A DNA stretch of 20,366 nt from Anaerolineae bacterium (GCA_030612585.1 JAUWNP010000067.1:1-20366); one strand, 5' to 3'. Counted from the stretch's first letter, positions 6,908-14,170 are shown. Notes: generated from the letters alone by a model not told the origin. Made by a program: numbers and translations.

Positions 6908-8731
6908 TCAACCTTCCTTCAGTGGCAATTCGAGCACAAAGCATGCCTCTTTATCCCGTGCTTCCCATCTGAGAGAGCCCGCATACTGCATCTCCACCGT
7001 CTCCCGCGCCAATGCCCACTCGAAGTGAAGGGGCGATAGTTCCTCAGGCGCGCCTGCCGCCGGTTCGATAATGAGAGAAACCGTCTCGACTAGCGGGGCC
7101 TCCGGCGCGCGTATCGTCGTGCACACACACTGGCCGTCGGCGGACGACGAAGTGCGTACCTCGACGAGACCTCCGTGCGTTCCGAGGGTCTCCATAGTCA
7201 AACGTAGGAGTGTGACCAGGACACCGAACATCTCATTAGGCTCGATGAACATTGGAGGCAGGTCTTCATAGACAGCGTGCACCTCCACTCCGCGTCGTTG
7301 CCGCTCCGCCGCCAGCCAGATAAGAGCCTCGCGTATCACGCCGTTCCACTGGGTGGTTGTGCGAATAAAGCCGATGCGCTGCGAGAATTTGAGCAGGTCC
7401 AGCAGTTTGCTACTCACCTCGTTCAAGTTGGCCTCGATGACATCCAATCGTCTTAAGGAACCAGGCTTTTGAGAAAAACCTGGTTTCTCCTGGAGGTCGC
7501 TGCGCAAGTTGGTCGCCGCCAGGCGGGCTATGGCCAGCGGGTTTGCCGCCTCGTGCCGTATCCGTTGCGCGAGGGTGCCGAAAGAGGCAACGCGCTGCAT
7601 CCGCATCGCGGTCACTCCTACGTCGCCCAGAGTCTTGAGATAACGAGCTCCTTCCAGGACGCCGCAGATGCCCGTGGAGAGCAGGCGCAAGTATTCCTCG
7701 TCGTCGTCGGTGAACCAATCGCGGTGGCCGGGGGCGCTGGGGATCTTATTGATCAACTCGAGGGTGCCAAGGATCTCATCACCTAACCGCAGGGGGATAC
7801 CGATGAAGGAGCGACATACGCCGGAGGGAAGATGTGAGGCGACTTTTGCAACGTGGGGGTCGTTCCAATCCCCCAGCGCGGCCGTCTCGCGTATCTGGAC
7901 GGGTGTTCCAGTGCGGACGATGTGGCCCGTCAGCCCCTCCTCTACCACATACGTCAGTTTGCCGATCAGTGCTCCGGGGAGGCCACTGGCGGCCTGTAGC
8001 ACTACACGGCTGGCGATTTCCTCATCCCGAAGATAGATCTGGCAGGCCTCGGTGCGAAAACCGTCCCTGACCTGATTCACCACTGCTTGCAGCATCTCGC
8101 CGATGGGGCGCCGAGGGTCCAGTTCTGTACCGATGTCCAACAGCAGCCGGAAGTAACGCGCACGGCGTTTCTCCCGCTCGTAGCGCCGTGAATTCTCAAT
8201 GGCGATGCTCACCATCGCGGCCACGTGGCTCAGCAGCGCTTCATCCTGTGCGTCGAACTGCTCCCCTTCCGCTTTCCCGGAGACCCGCAACACGCCGAGC
8301 ACAACCTCCCTCTGTCTCCCCCCTGGGAGGGGGAAAGAGAGGATCGGCACCCCCATATAGGCCTGGCCCGGTTTGGCGCTGATCTCGGAGTATTTCTTGC
8401 TCCAGGCCAGATCCTCGGCGATGCGTCGCAATTCCCCGTTGTCCCTGACGTTGGCGATGCGCAGCGGTTTGCCGTGGCTGGCGATCCAGCCAGTCAGTCC
8501 TTCCCCGGGCTCGTACTCCACCCGCTCGGCGGGCATCCTTGCGTCCTCCAAAAGGCCGGTGGTGTCGCGCAGGACGTAGCGGCCAGTGATGTCGTCGCGC
8601 AGGAAGATGGAGCAACCACCAGCACCGAGCCGATCACGGGCGTAGCGCGCGACCAGCGCCGTCAGCCGGTCGCGGTTTAACTCGCCGTAGATTTCCAGCA
8701 ACTCTTGGTCAAATCCAGTATCTCGGTTCAT
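6908..8731 (-). CDS. Double-GAF histidine-kinase-like protein with degenerate ATPase domain
   Basis: The 607-residue soluble protein has two GAF domains (about 20-180 and 205-362; EPGEGLTGWIASHGKPLRI and VEEGLTGHIVRTGTPVQI are typical GAF strands). A HisKA-type helix follows, with H393-E394 in RIRHEAANPLAIARL. The C-terminal region (about 460-607) aligns in position with a HATPase domain but lacks the expected boxes: the N-box stretch VLVTLLRLTMETL has no Asn, and no DxGxG or GxGxG appears. ATP binding is therefore unlikely, while the phospho-acceptor His is kept. It may sense small ligands and serve as a scaffold or phosphotransfer partner for the intact kinase encoded one base downstream. 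An intragenic dyad (7456-7488) encodes residues around EKPGFSQKPG between the two dimerisation helices. The ATG at 8731 has no clear ribosome site. Confidence 0.88.
   Translation of the reverse strand: MNRDTGFDQELLEIYGELNRDRLTALVARYARDRLGAGGCSIFLRDDITGRYVLRDTTGLLEDARMPAERVEYEPGEGLTGWIASHGKPLRIANVRDNGELRRIAEDLAWSKKYSEISAKPGQAYMGVPILSFPLPGGRQREVVLGVLRVSGKAEGEQFDAQDEALLSHVAAMVSIAIENSRRYEREKRRARYFRLLLDIGTELDPRRPIGEMLQAVVNQVRDGFRTEACQIYLRDEEIASRVVLQAASGLPGALIGKLTYVVEEGLTGHIVRTGTPVQIRETAALGDWNDPHVAKVASHLPSGVCRSFIGIPLRLGDEILGTLELINKIPSAPGHRDWFTDDDEEYLRLLSTGICGVLEGARYLKTLGDVGVTAMRMQRVASFGTLAQRIRHEAANPLAIARLAATNLRSDLQEKPGFSQKPGSLRRLDVIEANLNEVSSKLLDLLKFSQRIGFIRTTTQWNGVIREALIWLAAERQRRGVEVHAVYEDLPPMFIEPNEMFGVLVTLLRLTMETLGTHGGLVEVRTSSSADGQCVCTTIRAPEAPLVETVSLIIEPAAGAPEELSPLHFEWALARETVEMQYAGSLRWEARDKEACFVLELPLKEG
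7456..7488. repeat. Intragenic hairpin repeat inside the GAF/kinase-like gene
   Basis: AACCAGG (7459-7465) pairs with CCTGGTT (7479-7485). TTTT/AAAA pair within, leaving a GAG loop, and AG/CT extend the base outside a wobble pair. On the coding strand it specifies roughly EKPGFSQKPGS, in the turn of the DHp helical hairpin, where an insertion would be tolerated. The shape resembles a palindromic dispersed repeat captured in frame; that origin is inferred. Confidence 0.6.
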
Positions 8732-8734
8732 GGA

Positions 8735-8766
8735 ATTCGCAGATTCGTAGATTCGTAAATTCGTTA
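8735..8766. repeat. Four tandem 8-bp units (ATTCGTAG-like) in the hppA-GAF spacer
   Basis: The spacer between the hppA stop and the GAF gene start is almost wholly made of four 8-bp units: ATTCGCAG, ATTCGTAG, ATTCGTAA and ATTCGTTA. No promoter or terminator shape is evident, so hppA and the signalling genes may be co-transcribed through it. Confidence 0.85.
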
Positions 8767-8767
8767 T

Positions 8768-10894
8768 CTAATGCCAGTGCAGCCCGTAAGCGTAGAAGAG
8801 CGGGAGGAGCGTGATGGCGAGAACGTTCTGTAACTTGATGAGAATGTGCAGCGCCGGCCCGGCGGTATCCTTGAGGGGGTCGCCGAAAGTGTCGCCGATG
8901 ACACTGGCCTTGTGGGGCTCAGAACCCTTGCCGCCGAAGTGGCCCTCCTCAATGTACTTCTTGGCGTTATCCCACGCGCCGCCGGCGTTGAACATGAAGA
9001 TAGCCAGCGTCGCGCCGACGATCTTCACCCCGATCAGATAGAAAGCCAGAGCCCACGGCCCCATCAGGAAGCCGACGGCGATGGGGAAGGCCACCCCGGC
9101 TAGCGTCGGCCCGATCATCTCCCGCAGCGCGTGGCGCGTCCCTATGTCCACGCAAGCGCCGTATTCGGGAGTGGCCCGGCCAGCCAGAAGCCCGGGGATC
9201 TCGCGGAATTGGCGCCGCACCTCATCCACCATGCGGAAGGCCGTCCGGCCTACTGCCTTCATCGCCTGGGCGGTGAATAGGAAGGGGATAGTGGAGCCGA
9301 TCATCAGCGCAGCGATGTTCAGCGGGTGGGCCAGGTTGAGACCGCGCACAATCTGTAGAGCCGCCCCTTCCGGATCGGCGCCGCCGAAGGTGACGAAACT
9401 GGCTAGACTCTCGCTGCCTGCCCCGACCAACTCCGCAGCGCTAAGGAGATAGGCAAAAAGAATAACGACGCTGGTCATCAAGGCGCAGGCCATGCCGTAC
9501 CCCTTGGTGATGGCTTTGGCGATGTTGCCGGCCGCGTCCAGCATGTCCCCAGCGCGACGCACCTCCGATCCTAGCCCAGCCATCTCAGCGATGCCACTGG
9601 CGTTGTCGGCGATGGGGCCAAAGGCATCGGCTGCCATAATGATGCCCTTCATCTCAGTGATACCCAGCGTGGCCGCCGTGACGCCGAGGATACCGGGCAG
9701 GCCACCTCCCATGATATAAAAAGCGATCACATTCACCACGGCCACCAGGATCTTCAGGACGACCGCGCTCTCCATCCCCCAGGCGAAGCCGTAGATCAGA
9801 TTGATGGCTATGCCACTCATGCCCCCCCTGGCGATCTCTTTAACAGGTCGCTGGGTGATACCGGTGTAGAACTGCACCAGGAGCGAGATCAGGATGGCGG
9901 TGATCAGGCCGAGCGTGAGGCAGTAGAACAGGCGGATTTCGTGCATCACGTAGACGCCCAGGAAGTAAAAAGAGACCACGGAGAACAGGGCCGTCGTCAG
10001 TAATCCCAGGTTCATAGATACGATAGGGCTGCGCTTCTCCGTGCCACGCACTGCCAGCACCCCCAGCACCGCGCCGATGGCACCGACGGCCCGGCTGAGC
10101 AGAGGGAAAAGCACCGCCGCCCAACCGTAGGTAGGAATGAAGGTCAGGCCCACAATCATCGTGGCGATCAGGTTGTCGGAACCGGACTCGAAGAGGTCTG
10201 CCCCACGTCCTGCCACATCCCCCACGTTGTCGCCGACCAGGTCGGCTATGACTGCAGCGTTGCGCGGGTCGTCCTCCGGGATGCCCTGCTCTACCTTCCC
10301 CACCAGGTCGGCCGCGATGTCCGCCCCTTTAGTAAAGATGCCGCCGCCCAACTGGGCGAACAGGGCGGAGAAACTGGCCCCAAAGCCGAAGCCGACTAGA
10401 AGGTGCACGTTCTCCGGGTGGGCCGGGTTCACGCCAAAGAGAAGCGACAGCACAAAGATACCCAGCAGGTTCAGCACCACGATGGAAAGCCCCATGATCC
10501 CCCCACCACGGAAGGCGATCAGCAGCGCCTGTGCAGCCGAGGAGCGAGCCGCGGAGGTGGTACGCACGTTGGCCCGCGTCGCCGCGTTCATTCCCATATA
10601 GACGGCCAGCATAGAGAAGGCCGCGCCGCCGACGAAGCCTAGCGCGATCTGCCAGTTCCCTTCTGGCATGGCCACGAGCAGCAGCAGGGCCAGGATCACC
10701 ACGAAGGGAGCGATGGTGAGGAACTCCCGGCGGAGGAACACATTTGCCCCCATTTGGATGAAGCGGGCGATTTCCTGCATGCGCTCTGTGCCGGCGTCCT
10801 GTTTCCGCAGCCACAGGTAGAGAAGAGCGATCACCGCTAGTGTGAAGATGGTAGTCAGAGGAACAAAGATATCAACGAGTTGACCCAAGTCCAT
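8768..10894 (-). CDS. hppA: Membrane-bound proton-translocating pyrophosphatase, K+-independent type
   Basis: The enzyme hydrolyses pyrophosphate and pumps protons across the membrane. From the chosen ATG at 10894 it has about 708 residues and many hydrophobic helices, the usual size for the family. Conserved PPi/Mg sites are present: KGADIAADLVGKVE (about 189-202), DDPRNAAVIADLVGDNVGD with RGADLFES following, and near the end GGAWDNAKKYIE, GKGSEPHKASVIGDTFGDPLKDT. In DAAGNIAKAITKGYG the Lys after GNIA sits where K+-independent enzymes have Lys and K+-dependent ones Ala, so proton transport without K+ is inferred. The frame is open to 11020, but GAGG seven bases before 10894 and a promoter just upstream support the internal start; 10897 (adjacent ATG) is an alternative. 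It is the first gene of a minus-strand run with three signalling genes. Confidence 0.95.
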   Translation of the reverse strand: MDLGQLVDIFVPLTTIFTLAVIALLYLWLRKQDAGTERMQEIARFIQMGANVFLRREFLTIAPFVVILALLLLVAMPEGNWQIALGFVGGAAFSMLAVYMGMNAATRANVRTTSAARSSAAQALLIAFRGGGIMGLSIVVLNLLGIFVLSLLFGVNPAHPENVHLLVGFGFGASFSALFAQLGGGIFTKGADIAADLVGKVEQGIPEDDPRNAAVIADLVGDNVGDVAGRGADLFESGSDNLIATMIVGLTFIPTYGWAAVLFPLLSRAVGAIGAVLGVLAVRGTEKRSPIVSMNLGLLTTALFSVVSFYFLGVYVMHEIRLFYCLTLGLITAILISLLVQFYTGITQRPVKEIARGGMSGIAINLIYGFAWGMESAVVLKILVAVVNVIAFYIMGGGLPGILGVTAATLGITEMKGIIMAADAFGPIADNASGIAEMAGLGSEVRRAGDMLDAAGNIAKAITKGYGMACALMTSVVILFAYLLSAAELVGAGSESLASFVTFGGADPEGAALQIVRGLNLAHPLNIAALMIGSTIPFLFTAQAMKAVGRTAFRMVDEVRRQFREIPGLLAGRATPEYGACVDIGTRHALREMIGPTLAGVAFPIAVGFLMGPWALAFYLIGVKIVGATLAIFMFNAGGAWDNAKKYIEEGHFGGKGSEPHKASVIGDTFGDPLKDTAGPALHILIKLQNVLAITLLPLFYAYGLHWH

Positions 10895-10938
10895 CATATC
10901 CCCTCGGTTTGCAGAGTTGGATAGCAACGTAGATAGGA

Positions 10939-10966
10939 ATTCTACGCCAGAGGCGAGAAAAGTCAA
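10939..10966 (-). promoter_or_regulatory. Predicted sigma70 promoter of hppA
   Basis: On the minus strand TTGACT (10966-10961), a 16-bp spacer and TAGAAT (10944-10939) precede the hppA ATG by about 45 bp, giving a 5' leader of roughly 35-40 nt. It lies within the open frame upstream of the chosen start, which argues against the longer version of the protein. Confidence 0.7.
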
Positions 10967-10991
10967 GTTGGACTTGTGTCTCAGCGGCGGG

Positions 10992-11035
10992 TTGCCCTCT
11001 GCGCCCGTTTTGTGGTACAATAGGTGACGCTATTG
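10992..11035 (+). promoter_or_regulatory. Predicted promoter of the receiver/CpaE gene with overlapping inverted repeat
   Basis: TTGCCC (10992-10997), an 18-bp spacer and an extended -10, TGG-TACAAT (11013-11021), point to the receiver/CpaE gene. An inverted repeat CAATAG-N6-CTATTG (11018-11035) overlaps the -10 box and likely start site and could be an operator. Together with the hppA promoter it makes a 200-bp divergent control region (10895-11096). Confidence 0.6.
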
Positions 11036-11096
11036 TGAGGTTCCTACTCGTCTACTCCAACAATCGTGGCTAGTGATGCACTAAGGAGTGACCACC

Positions 11097-12230
11097 ATGG
11101 CTCAACAGAAAATACTGGTCGTGGATGACGATCTACGATTACAGCGCTTGCTGGAACTGAGCCTGCAGCGAGCAGGCTATCAGATCATTGCAGCGACAAC
11201 GGGTGAGGAGGGCGCGGAGAAAGTTCGCACGGAGAAACCGGACTTGGTACTGATGGACGTGCTGATGCCGGGCATAGACGGCTTTGAGGCCACCAGGCGT
11301 ATTCGTCAGTTGCCAGAGGGCCGTCACCTTCCCATTATTTTCCTCTCCGCCCTCGACGAGATGGATGCGAAGGTGAGAGCCCTGCGCGGGGGAGGGAGCG
11401 ACTACGTTACCAAGCCGGTGAAGGTGGGCGAGTTACTAGCCCGCATTGAGGTTCAGTTGCGGCCAGAGGTTTCCGCCCCAGGGCAGTTGATCACCGTATT
11501 CGGCAGCAAAGCAGGCGTGGGCACTACTACGCTGGCGGTCAATCTGGCTCTGGCCCTGCGCAGGGTTTCGCAGAAGGACATTCTGTTGGTGGATTGGCAG
11601 CGCCCCCTTGGGGATATCGCATTCTTTTTGGGCCTGCCAGAGATGCACATGATGGAGTTCCTCCTTCCATACATCAGTGATCTGGGCAAGCAATCGTTTA
11701 CAAAAGTGCGGCAGGTGTTTACCAATGTGCTAAAGGAGTACGTGCCAGGCGTGCGGGTCGTCCTTGGGACAACAGACCCGAACTCTGCCAGGCAAATGAC
11801 CAGGAAGGCCCTGGACAATATGCTGGAAATCGCCCTGATTGAGGCGGATTACATTCTCGTGGATGCTGGCTCTTTCTTCTCTTGGGCAGACCCGCCCCTG
11901 ATCGGCAAGGGGGGAGGGATCAACCTGTGTGTGTTGATGCCCGACCCCATGTCCATCAAGCGGGCTGTTCGGGCCATGGATACCGTCGACGTAGTGGATC
12001 ACGATTTCTGGCTCATCCTGAATCGATACGGTACACCAGACATCCCGCCTAAGCAAATCGAATCTCATCTGGGGACCAGCCTGAAAGGATGCGTGCCGGA
12101 CGAGAGCGATCAGGCGACTCGTGCTTTGAATGAAGGTCTCCCCCTGTACACGTCTGACCCGAGTTCGTGTTTCTCTCATGCCATAGACGATATTGCTACC
12201 TGCATACACGAGGATCTGACAACCAGATGA
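11097..12230 (+). CDS. Receiver domain fused to a CpaE/TadZ-type (MinD/ParA family) ATPase
   Basis: From ATG 11097 (AAGGAG eight bases upstream; a GTG at 11088 lies inside that site) the protein has 377 residues. Residues 1-122 form a receiver with DDD (10-12), phospho-acceptor Asp54 (VLMDVLMPGIDG), Ser84 and Lys106. Residues of about 130-377 are a MinD/ParA-like ATPase with a deviant Walker A, FGSKAGVGTTTLA (135-147): the signature Lys138 is kept, but the usual GKT lysine is Thr, as is common in CpaE/TadZ proteins. LLVDWQRPLGD (164-174) matches the switch region and ADYILVDAG the Walker B strand. CpaE/TadZ proteins position Tad pili at cell poles, but no other Tad/Flp gene is in the window. 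A signalling or localisation role under phosphorylation is inferred. Confidence 0.9.
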   Translation: MAQQKILVVDDDLRLQRLLELSLQRAGYQIIAATTGEEGAEKVRTEKPDLVLMDVLMPGIDGFEATRRIRQLPEGRHLPIIFLSALDEMDAKVRALRGGGSDYVTKPVKVGELLARIEVQLRPEVSAPGQLITVFGSKAGVGTTTLAVNLALALRRVSQKDILLVDWQRPLGDIAFFLGLPEMHMMEFLLPYISDLGKQSFTKVRQVFTNVLKEYVPGVRVVLGTTDPNSARQMTRKALDNMLEIALIEADYILVDAGSFFSWADPPLIGKGGGINLCVLMPDPMSIKRAVRAMDTVDVVDHDFWLILNRYGTPDIPPKQIESHLGTSLKGCVPDESDQATRALNEGLPLYTSDPSSCFSHAIDDIATCIHEDLTTR

Positions 12231-12279
12231 CGCGCTGGGACGTTCACAGGATGATGGACAGGGTTCTGGCCAACTTGGG

Positions 12280-12302
12280 GCCCGGTTCCGTGGGGACCGG
12301 GC
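12280..12302 (+). terminator. GC-rich hairpin after the receiver/CpaE gene, weak terminator or leader structure
   Basis: GCCCGGT (12280-12286) pairs with ACCGGGC (12296-12302), extended inward by T-G and two C-G pairs to a 3-nt loop. It is followed only by GAGATTTG rather than a T-run, so it would be a weak intrinsic terminator. It ends ten bases before the ATG at 12313 and so could also mask that gene's ribosome site. Confidence 0.5.
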
Positions 12303-12312
12303 GAGATTTGTC

Positions 12313-13116
12313 ATGCTCACCATTGCTTTAGCCCAAATGGACATTCGCACCGCCCAGCCCGAGGCCAACCTGGCCCGTGTGCGGGATTTCGCTGCCCAGG
12401 CCCGCGCAGCCGGCGCCGACCTGCTGCTCCTGCCCGAACTGTGGCTCCACGGCTACGACCTGGAGCGGGCCGGGGAGTGGGCCGCGCCACTGGGGGAGAG
12501 CGGCTTCGCCCAGATGGCCGCGCTGGCCCGTGAGTTCGGCCTGCACCTGGCAGGTTCGCTCCTGGAGCAGCACGCCGGCGGCGTCTCCAACACCGCCGTC
12601 CTTTACGCGCCCGACGGCGCGCTCCTGGGGTCTTACCGGAAAATTCACCTCTTCCGCCTGATGCAGGAGCCCCGCTACCTGGCTCCTGGCGACCACGCTA
12701 CCCTCTGCCCCACCCCCTGGGGGCCGACGGGCTTGGCCATTTGCTACGACCTGCGCTTCCCCGAACTCTTCCGCGTTATGGCACTGGCGGGGGCGGTACT
12801 TTTCCTGGTGCCGGCCCAGTGGCCGGCGCGCCGCATCGAGGCCTGGCTCCTCCTGGCCCGCGCTCGCGCCGTGGAGAACGAACTGATCGTCGCCGCCTGC
12901 AACCGGGTGGGGAGTGACGGCCAGGTGGAGTTCCCTGGGCGTTCGCGCGTCGTGGACCCGTGGGGACACGTGCTGGTGGAGGGGGACGACCAGGAGCGGC
13001 TGCTGATCGCCCAGGCCGATCTGCGGGAGATTCGCAAGGCCCGCCGCTATCTCACCGTCTACCAGGATCGCCGCCCGGAGGCGTATCGAGTAAATGAGGA
13101 AGGAGTAGATGAGTAG
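12313..13116 (+). CDS. Nitrilase-superfamily amidase (Nit2/YafV omega-amidase-like)
   Basis: The 267-residue cytoplasmic enzyme has the full Glu-Lys-Cys triad of the carbon-nitrogen hydrolase superfamily: Glu42 in LLLPELWL, Lys110 in YRKIHLF and Cys144 in ICYDLRFPELFR. Later stretches, PAQWPARRIEAW and ARARAVENELIVAACNRVGSDG, resemble omega-amidases of the Nit2/YafV type, which hydrolyse alpha-keto-glutaramate or -succinamate for metabolite repair. The exact substrate is inferred. The length is normal for the family. The ATG at 12313 lacks a clear ribosome site and follows the GC hairpin at 12280-12302. The last four codons fall inside a GAGTAGAT tandem repeat, so the extreme C-terminus (EEGVDE) may be repeat-derived. 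The IMPase-family gene follows after about 60 bp. Confidence 0.9.
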   Translation: MLTIALAQMDIRTAQPEANLARVRDFAAQARAAGADLLLLPELWLHGYDLERAGEWAAPLGESGFAQMAALAREFGLHLAGSLLEQHAGGVSNTAVLYAPDGALLGSYRKIHLFRLMQEPRYLAPGDHATLCPTPWGPTGLAICYDLRFPELFRVMALAGAVLFLVPAQWPARRIEAWLLLARARAVENELIVAACNRVGSDGQVEFPGRSRVVDPWGHVLVEGDDQERLLIAQADLREIRKARRYLTVYQDRRPEAYRVNEEGVDE

Positions 13117-13158
13117 ATGGAGTCCTCATCTACCCATCCCTCATCTACTCATCTACTC
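13103..13158. repeat. 17-bp inverted repeat built from tandem GAGTAGAT units
   Basis: GAGTAGATGAGTAGATG (13103-13119) and its exact reverse complement (13142-13158) flank a 22-bp spacer that itself has further CATCTAC/CATCCCT copies. The left arm contains the nitrilase stop codon. As RNA it would be a long stem without a following T-run. Confidence 0.85.
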
Positions 13159-13431
13159 TCCACGAGGAACTACCCGTGAACTATGATCCCATTCTCCAGA
13201 CCGCCATCTCCATAGCCCACAAGGCCGGCTCTATCGTGCGCGACAGTTTCCCACGCACTGCGCTCGTTCACGTCGGGTTCAAGGGGGCGGTCAATCCCGT
13301 CACCGAGACCGACATCGCCGCCGAGTAGTTGATCGTCGCCCATCTGCGGACTGCCTTCCCCGATCATCGCATCCTGGCCGAGGAGGGCGGGGGGGATGAG
13401 TGGCTCCTCGATGCACTCCAAGCCACCGGGG

Positions 13432-13484
13432 GCGTCCCCGAGGACGGGGACGCGAGCGAACAGGGCAGGGATGCGAGCAACGGA
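13432..13484. repeat. Intragenic hairpin and direct repeat in the IMPase-family gene
   Basis: GCGTCCCCG (13432-13440), loop AGGA, CGGGGACGC (13445-13453) form a perfect 9-bp stem. Overlapping it, GGGACGCGAGC (13447-13457) recurs as GGGATGCGAGC 21 bp downstream (13468-13478). Together they encode roughly GVPEDGDASEQGRDASNG, a loop between the EE and DPLDGT motifs that looks longer than usual for the family. In-frame insertion of a repeat is inferred. Confidence 0.6.
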
Positions 13485-14046
13485 CAACCTGTCTGGCTGA
13501 TTGATCCCCTGGACGGCACCAACAACTTCGCGCATGGCTTCCCCCACGTCGGCCTCTCGCTGGCGCTGCTGGTGGAGGGGAAGGTGGTCGTCGGCGTGAT
13601 CCACGACCCGCTGCGGAGGGAGACCTTCGCCGCGACCGTCGGGGGTGGGGCAACCCTTGATGGTCGCCCCATCCGCGTCTCCGGCATCGAGCATCTGGAG
13701 GGCGCGTTCCTGGCCACCGGTTTCCCCTACGACCGCCGCACCGCCCACGACAATAACGTCGAGCGACTCGACCACTTCCTGCGCCGCAGCCAGGGTGTGC
13801 GCCGGGCCGGGGCCGCCACGCTCGACCTGGCCTACGTCGCCTGCGGAAGGCTCGATGGCTTCTGGGAGATTCGCCTCAAGCCGTGGGACGTGGCGGCGGG
13901 GATACTACTGGTGCGGGAGGCCGGTGGAAAGGCGACCGATTTCGAGGGCAGCCTCAATTGCCTCTCTGGCGAGTTCATCGTCGCCTCCAACGGCCGCATC
14001 CACGGCGAGATGTTGCGCGTCATCAAGAAGGGGGCTGCTGCACCAC

Positions 14047-14092
14047 GGCCTGAGCCTGTCGAAGGGCACGGCCTGAGCCCGTCGAAGAACGC
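14047..14092. repeat. Two tandem 23-bp copies of a CCTGAGCC-GTCGAAG repeat at the gene's 3' end
   Basis: Units at 14047-14069 and 14070-14092 share 19 of 23 bases around the core CCTGAGCCyGTCGAAG. They encode the low-complexity tail RPEPVEGHGLSPSKN beyond the end of the IMPase fold. I recall this core as a dispersed repeat in several bacterial groups; its presence elsewhere in this genome cannot be checked here. Confidence 0.7.
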
Positions 14093-14113
14093 GTCCTGGG
14101 AGCCGTGATGCAT

Positions 14114-14170
14114 GAAACGTGAAACGTAGCGCGAAGATTGGGGGTCACGTTTTACGCTTTACGTTTTACG
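14114..14170. repeat. 7-bp tandem units (GAAACGT / ACGTTTT) in the PFOR upstream spacer
   Basis: GAAACGT occurs twice in tandem (14114-14127). ACGTTTT, ACGCTTT, ACGTTTT, ACG follow (14147-14170) as a roughly inverted version of the same unit, so the spacer can fold imperfectly. It belongs to the 231-bp gap 14109-14339, the longest here, which otherwise holds only the PFOR promoter and leader. Confidence 0.75.

Larger units (their letters stand above)
13176..14108 (+). pseudogene. Inositol-monophosphatase-family gene interrupted by an in-frame TAG
   Basis: Reading from GTG 13176 gives 50 residues typical of the family N-terminus (ISIAHKAGSIVRDSF, then VNPVTETDIAAE), then TAG at 13326-13328, then an uninterrupted 260 codons in the same frame. 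The second part has the metal-binding EE (ILAEEGG), the WLIDPLDGTNNFAHGFPHVG core and the LKPWDVAAG motif. It is thus a complete sugar-phosphatase of the IMPase/FBPase fold except for one codon, where Lys, Glu or Gln is usual and all three are one base from TAG. A TTG at 13329 could restart translation but has no ribosome site and would lack the first helix and the TETD region. A perfect hairpin (13432-13453) and a tandem repeat (14047-14092) lie in the coding region. It could be a recent pseudogene, a readthrough gene or a base error. Confidence 0.8.

Noticed and set aside
8768..11020. Longer 750-residue version of the pyrophosphatase
   Set aside because: The extra 42 residues have no homology that I recognise, lie over a good promoter, and a ribosome site precedes the ATG at 10894.
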